Below are positions 20,826 through 23,956 of a DNA stretch of 23,956 nt, one piece after another. The translations under genes and the position numbers were made by a program. This stretch comes from JBBIQH01 sp964475945 (lineage in GTDB: Archaea > Thermoproteota > Nitrososphaeria > Nitrososphaerales > Nitrosocaldaceae). The stretch covers positions 1 through 23,956 of the forward strand of contig CAYYYF010000018.1 in assembly GCA_964475945.1 (NCBI GenBank), in the 5' to 3' direction. Positions within the stretch are counted from its first letter, which is position 1, and each line of letters starts with the position of its first letter. The notes under the pieces were generated by a model. That model was not told the DNA's origin and searched no databases. It was given only the letters and a program-made list of their open reading frames with translations.

Positions 20826-23384
20826 ATGTCGAAAGAGAAGATTAGCGCAAGAAGAGAGACTATTTCTAATGTAAAACCAAGTGATATAAACGAGGATGAT
20901 GCAAAGAAGATATTGGATTTCCTTAATACTACAGATGCTACAGATATAGCATCCAAGGTAGAGATTATAGGAAAAAGAGATATTGGGATCAAGATTGCAG
21001 AAGCAATAGTTGCAAGACGTGCTGAGGTTGGTAGATTTAAATCGTTAGATGATATTATGAACATACCATATATAGGGGAGAAGAGGTTTACAGATATAGT
21101 TGTATCAGTTATTGGTAAGGATATAGAGCCAGAGAGGACATATTTCAAAGCACTTCTCTTACAGAATCCAAACTACTTTGGTAATATTAAAGAAAGTGAT
21201 CTGCAACCAGTCAAGATAATCCAAGCAAATACTACATATGAGGAACTTATGTGTGTAGGTTATAACCCTTCAACGAAGCAATTAAGAGCAGTTGTGCACG
21301 TAAAGCAAGCATTTGGTTATGGAGGTGATATCTGCTCTCCTGGAACAGTAGAGTATGTTAGATTCTACATTGATTGGAATAATGATGGTAATTGGCAAGA
21401 TGTTGGTATGGTAAGTTTTAGAGTATACAACATCCTAGGTAACAAACCACTAGAATATGCAGTAACATTAAAGATAAATGTTGATGATGTACCCTGTAGT
21501 ATTGAGAAACTACCAAGGGTAAGGGCAATACTATCATGGAATCTTCCTCCAGCAGACCCTAACTGGATTCCAGTATGGGGTAATGTAAGAGAGGCATACA
21601 TCCAGATAGATACATACAAGTGGATTCCTCTTAAAGACTTGCTGAAGTTACTCAATATAAAGCAGCTACCACCTATATTGGCAGAGATGGATCTAAGCCA
21701 ACAGCTTAAACTTGCAGAGCCTCAGGCATTAAGTATTATGCAATTGAAGGAACTTTATGAGAAGGTACCTGAGAAGGTACCTGAGCATCGTTTTGCATTC
21801 ACAGAGGTACATGAGATGCTCTCTAATCCAGCAATATCACCAATACAAGCTATAGATATAGCAGCAAAGTACAACATAAATATCCCTAGTATAGTTGAGG
21901 GTATAATAACATTACAAGGCAATATAACATATGAGGAACTTACATGCCTTGGACTGGATACAAATGAGGATGCTCTAGTGGCAATAATAAGGATAAAGAA
22001 ACCATATGGTTACTCAGGTAACCTTTGCACAAATGGAAGCTTGGAGTATATAGCGTTCTGGATAGATTGGTTAGATGGATCTGGATGGACTTATGCAGGT
22101 ACTACATCTGTTAGAGTACATGATATAAGCAGCATACCTGCTGAAGGATTGTATTATTCAGTCTATCTACCAATAGATATAAGCAGTAAACAGCAGCCTT
22201 GTGAGAAAGGTGCCAAGATAGCAAGAGTAAGGGCAATACTATCATGGAATCTTCCTCCAGCAGACCCTAACTATATACCTGCATGGGGGAGTAGGTTAGA
22301 TACACATGTACATATAGTGCCAGGGATAACAACCAAAGAAGGAGAGTATATACCATATATAATTAATGTAGGAAGCATGAGTGTATGTGATATAGATCAG
22401 GTTACAGGGTTAGCAAATGGTCATAGCACAGGTACTGCTAACTTTACAGCAAAGGATAGCCCATTTGGAGGCACTGTTACAATCTCTGGTTACATAGCAG
22501 ATTCTCCACATTACTTGAGCGGTGGTAACTCTGGTGTAAAGCTAAAGTATAAGGTCTCAGTCCGCCAAGTTAGTCCAATTGTAACTCCATGGCAAGTAGT
22601 AACAAACCCATTCTATGTTCAGATAACTGAACAGATAGGTTCAACTCCAATAACATACAACATGCTTCAGATGCCAGATACAAATGGATACTTTGAATAT
22701 CTAAAGGATAATCCTCCAGGTCCATGGCGTGATGTATTTGCAGATGTATTGGCAAGATGGAATACAGCAGGATTTAACGATGGTATATGGGAGATAAAGA
22801 TAGATGTTCTTAACCCAGTTACCAACCAAACATGGACAACTGGCACTATAACCTGCATAGATGGAACAACAAGGAGCATGGTTAGAATACGTCTGGATAA
22901 TACAAGACCTAAACCAGATCTTACAATAGATATAATAGCAGATGAAGATTTCATAAGCAATCCAAGCATACCAACTTTTCCAATGGCTATATGTGGTAGG
23001 ATGAAGACAGGAGTATACATAATTGGTAGGTTCAAGGCAAAGGACGAGGGTACTTTTGTAGAACACTTCCATTCCTACTCATTTACAGTGCTACCATTAT
23101 CAATAGGCAGCATTATTACTCCTCAACAATTTAAGCATAAGGCAGGAGGTATAGTATATACAGGGCAGAGTGCTTCATATCCAGCAATACCTACTACTGG
23201 GGTTATAATGCCTCCAACAATACCTAGCTCAGCACCGTTACCAGATGGCATATGGCAATTGAATACAAAGGATATGCTACCATGTGGATACGTTGTGCGC
23301 TTAACTGTAAGCGATAGAACTATAGTAGATAGTAGTTACGTAGGCCGGTATGAGATAAAAGAGGTAGGCTTCTGCTTAGAATAG
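20826..23384 (+). CDS. Large modular protein: helix-hairpin-helix region plus two duplicated Cys-containing beta domains
   Basis: An 852-residue protein with no signal peptide or membrane helix, so probably cytoplasmic unless exported by another route. Residues 28-98 resemble ComEA-type helix-hairpin-helix motifs (KILDFLNTTDATDIAS; IVARRAEVGRFKSLDDI; NIPYIGEKRFTDIV), a possible DNA-binding part. Domain A (138-262) and domain B (369-498) are copies of one module: YEEL(M/T)C(V/L)G at the start, three matching cysteines (C143/C373, C170/C401, C224/C459), an Asp-rich IDWNNDGNW or IDWLDGSGW loop and RVRAILSWNLPPADPN near the end, then WG and H/Y-rich strands. A helical linker (266-360) separates them. 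Residues 500-852 are beta-rich with five more cysteines. Similar modules occur in bacterial hypothetical proteins as I recall, so transfer is possible. It is alone between AT-rich spacers. Function unknown. Confidence 0.85.
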   Translation: MSKEKISARRETISNVKPSDINEDDAKKILDFLNTTDATDIASKVEIIGKRDIGIKIAEAIVARRAEVGRFKSLDDIMNIPYIGEKRFTDIVVSVIGKDIEPERTYFKALLLQNPNYFGNIKESDLQPVKIIQANTTYEELMCVGYNPSTKQLRAVVHVKQAFGYGGDICSPGTVEYVRFYIDWNNDGNWQDVGMVSFRVYNILGNKPLEYAVTLKINVDDVPCSIEKLPRVRAILSWNLPPADPNWIPVWGNVREAYIQIDTYKWIPLKDLLKLLNIKQLPPILAEMDLSQQLKLAEPQALSIMQLKELYEKVPEKVPEHRFAFTEVHEMLSNPAISPIQAIDIAAKYNINIPSIVEGIITLQGNITYEELTCLGLDTNEDALVAIIRIKKPYGYSGNLCTNGSLEYIAFWIDWLDGSGWTYAGTTSVRVHDISSIPAEGLYYSVYLPIDISSKQQPCEKGAKIARVRAILSWNLPPADPNYIPAWGSRLDTHVHIVPGITTKEGEYIPYIINVGSMSVCDIDQVTGLANGHSTGTANFTAKDSPFGGTVTISGYIADSPHYLSGGNSGVKLKYKVSVRQVSPIVTPWQVVTNPFYVQITEQIGSTPITYNMLQMPDTNGYFEYLKDNPPGPWRDVFADVLARWNTAGFNDGIWEIKIDVLNPVTNQTWTTGTITCIDGTTRSMVRIRLDNTRPKPDLTIDIIADEDFISNPSIPTFPMAICGRMKTGVYIIGRFKAKDEGTFVEHFHSYSFTVLPLSIGSIITPQQFKHKAGGIVYTGQSASYPAIPTTGVIMPPTIPSSAPLPDGIWQLNTKDMLPCGYVVRLTVSDRTIVDSSYVGRYEIKEVGFCLE
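21519..21564 (+). repeat. 46-bp exact direct repeat, copy 1
   Basis: This segment in domain A of the 852-residue protein is identical base for base to 22227-22272 in domain B. It encodes VRAILSWNLPPADPN plus flanking bases. The spacing is 708 bp, a multiple of three. Confidence 0.95.
21759..21782 (+). repeat. 12-bp tandem duplication in the linker
   Basis: GAGAAGGTACCT occurs twice in a row, giving EKVPEKVP in the linker between domains A and B. Being in frame, it only lengthens the linker. Confidence 0.9.
22227..22272 (+). repeat. 46-bp exact direct repeat, copy 2
   Basis: Identical to 21519-21564. The surrounding parts of the two domains differ considerably at both DNA and protein level, which makes the exact stretch stand out. 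Confidence 0.95.
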
Positions 23385-23400
23385 ACTAAATAAATATATA

Positions 23401-23438
23401 TCTCTTTTATTTTATTTATTTAATTTAATTATTTTTTA
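23401..23438 (+). terminator. T-rich terminator after the 852-residue protein gene
   Basis: Successive T runs (TCTCTTTTATTTTATTTATT and ATTATTTTTTAG) begin about 17 bases after the stop codon. This is the usual look of archaeal intrinsic termination. Confidence 0.55.
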
Positions 23439-23476
23439 GTTTATCTGTATTAATCTTCTATTGCTGTAAAAATTAG

Positions 23477-23558
23477 TATCAATATACAATAGCGCCGGGG
23501 ACACGTGTCTGTTACTGGCTACTATCCTCATCGATATCTGCCCTAGGTAATATTGATA
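23477..23558. repeat. 82-bp element with 9-bp terminal inverted repeats and GC-rich core
   Basis: TATCAATAT (23477-23485) and ATATTGATA (23550-23558) are perfect inverted repeats. Between them lies a core richer in G and C than its surroundings, with the perfect palindrome GACACGTGTC (23500-23509) and a possible stem GCCGG (23494-23498) / CTGGC (23515-23519). There is no evident target-site duplication. A minus-strand TATA box (TATAAATA, 23569-23576) predicts a start near 23546, just inside the right arm, and a T run follows the element on that strand. It could be a small RNA gene or a miniature element; I cannot decide. Confidence 0.45.
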
Positions 23559-23658
23559 ACAACAGAACTATTTATACTTACTTACATATGGTATAAGGAT
23601 ACGGTTATTTAAACTTTATAGAAATAAAGACGAAGATTGGCTGTTAGTTACTCAATGA

Positions 23659-23674
23659 CTTTATAACTATAAAG
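23659..23674. repeat. Palindrome CTTTATA-AC-TATAAAG upstream of the tnpB remnant
   Basis: Perfect 7-bp arms with a 2-base centre, 65 bases before the tnpB fragment. IS200/IS605 elements have subterminal hairpins near their left end, so this may be one, but A/T-rich palindromes arise easily. The rest of 23559-23739 holds no gene I can see. Confidence 0.35.
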
Positions 23675-23739
23675 AAAACCTCGCTATTTAAGGCAAGATG
23701 GATTGCTAACTTTAAATTCATGAATATATAATTACCCTC

Positions 23740-23956
23740 ATGTTAAACTACAAGTATAGACTATATCCTAATAAATCGTGCCTAAATAGATTAGAGGTAT
23801 GATATGAATAATGCATTAACAGAATTAAAGGAATTATATCCAGAGTTAAGGAATTATCATTCCAAGATGTTACAGATGGTTAGTAAGCAAGTAGCAGGTG
23901 TAGTAAAGGCATTAAAAAGGTTAAAGAAGCAAGGATATAAGATAGGGATAGGTAGC
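23740..23956 (+). pseudogene. tnpB: Broken 5' end of an IS200/IS605-type tnpB (RNA-guided nuclease family), cut by window edge
   Basis: From the ATG at 23740 the frame reads MLNYKYRLYPNKSCLNRLEV and then hits TGA at 23800. YKYRLYPNK is the normal TnpB N-terminus. In the +1 frame the family continues at 23795 as RYDMNNALTELKELYPEL, then RNYHSKMLQMVSKQVAGVVK and ALKRLKKQGYKIG, open to the window end. Family members normally have some 25-30 residues more between these two segments, so the gene has lost that stretch and its frame. An intact ORF starting at ATG 23804 would lack the N-terminal strand. The catalytic RuvC part would lie outside the window. No tnpA is seen upstream. Confidence 0.8.

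Noticed and set aside
22667..23072. Two overlapping minus-strand frames of about 122 residues
   Set aside because: Both are antisense to the C-terminal part of the 852-residue protein and end or begin without promoter signs.
23477..23558. C/D-box or H/ACA guide RNA
   Set aside because: I looked for box C (RTGATGA), box D (CTGA) and ACA with the right spacing on both strands; only CGATGAG was near, which does not fit.

Overview
The window looks like a piece of an AT-rich archaeal chromosome, most likely from the Nitrososphaerota (Thaumarchaeota), possibly a thermophilic Nitrosocaldus-like lineage. Supporting signs are a UPF0147 protein, a CopC-CopD protein fused to a beta-propeller, a PEFG-CTERM-like surface protein, NuoA, an alpha/gamma-fused 2-oxoacid:ferredoxin oxidoreductase, a 3-hexulose-6-phosphate synthase-like protein, a DUF47/PiT pair, a soluble MtrA homologue, archaeal NadM and many tiny Cys-rich proteins. 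Arg codons are mostly AGG/AGA and Ile is often ATA. Many start codons lie about 26 nt downstream of a TATA box, the layout of leaderless archaeal transcripts. The taxon is an inference from gene content; no rRNA is present.

Region 1-809 is the end of a CRISPR array with nine full identical 26-bp repeats, one cut repeat at base 1, a decayed repeat at 614-639 and an AT-rich leader-like stretch. No cas gene is visible. Region 810-3211 holds UPF0147, a lone biotin-synthesis aminotransferase (bioA) and a divergent surface protein; the shared bioA promoter carries TGTAAC/GTTACA palindromes. Region 3257-7744 is membrane and respiration related: the CopC-CopD-propeller fusion, an isolated nuoA, and a divergent NnrS-like or heme-copper-like 12-TM protein.

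Region 7769-13278 is mostly minus strand: glmS, a two-gene operon of winged-helix regulator and glycosyltransferase, a YdjM-type membrane hydrolase, a 35-residue basic ORF on the plus strand, and an M20 peptidase. Region 13470-17469 has the HPS-like enzyme, the two-subunit 2-oxoacid:ferredoxin oxidoreductase, a 55-residue protein with nine cysteines just upstream of it, and a 72-residue Cys-containing protein. Region 17515-20572 has a DUF47 regulator overlapping a diverged PiT permease that lacks both signature Asp residues, a soluble MtrA-like corrinoid protein, a mini C2H2 zinc-finger protein, nadM and a 40-residue zinc ribbon.

Region 20573-23956 is the most accessory-looking. It has long AT-rich spacers around an 852-residue protein made of an N-terminal helix-hairpin-helix region, two copies of a Cys-containing beta-sandwich-like domain (sharing a 46-bp identical DNA segment) and a beta-rich C-terminal half. 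It is followed by a T-rich terminator, an 82-bp element bounded by 9-bp inverted repeats, and the broken 5' end of an IS200/IS605-type tnpB. The best candidates for something new are the 852-residue protein, the Asn-for-Asp PiT paralogue, the stand-alone MtrA homologue, the nine-cysteine miniprotein beside the ferredoxin oxidoreductase, and the decayed repeat on the presumed leader side of the CRISPR array.
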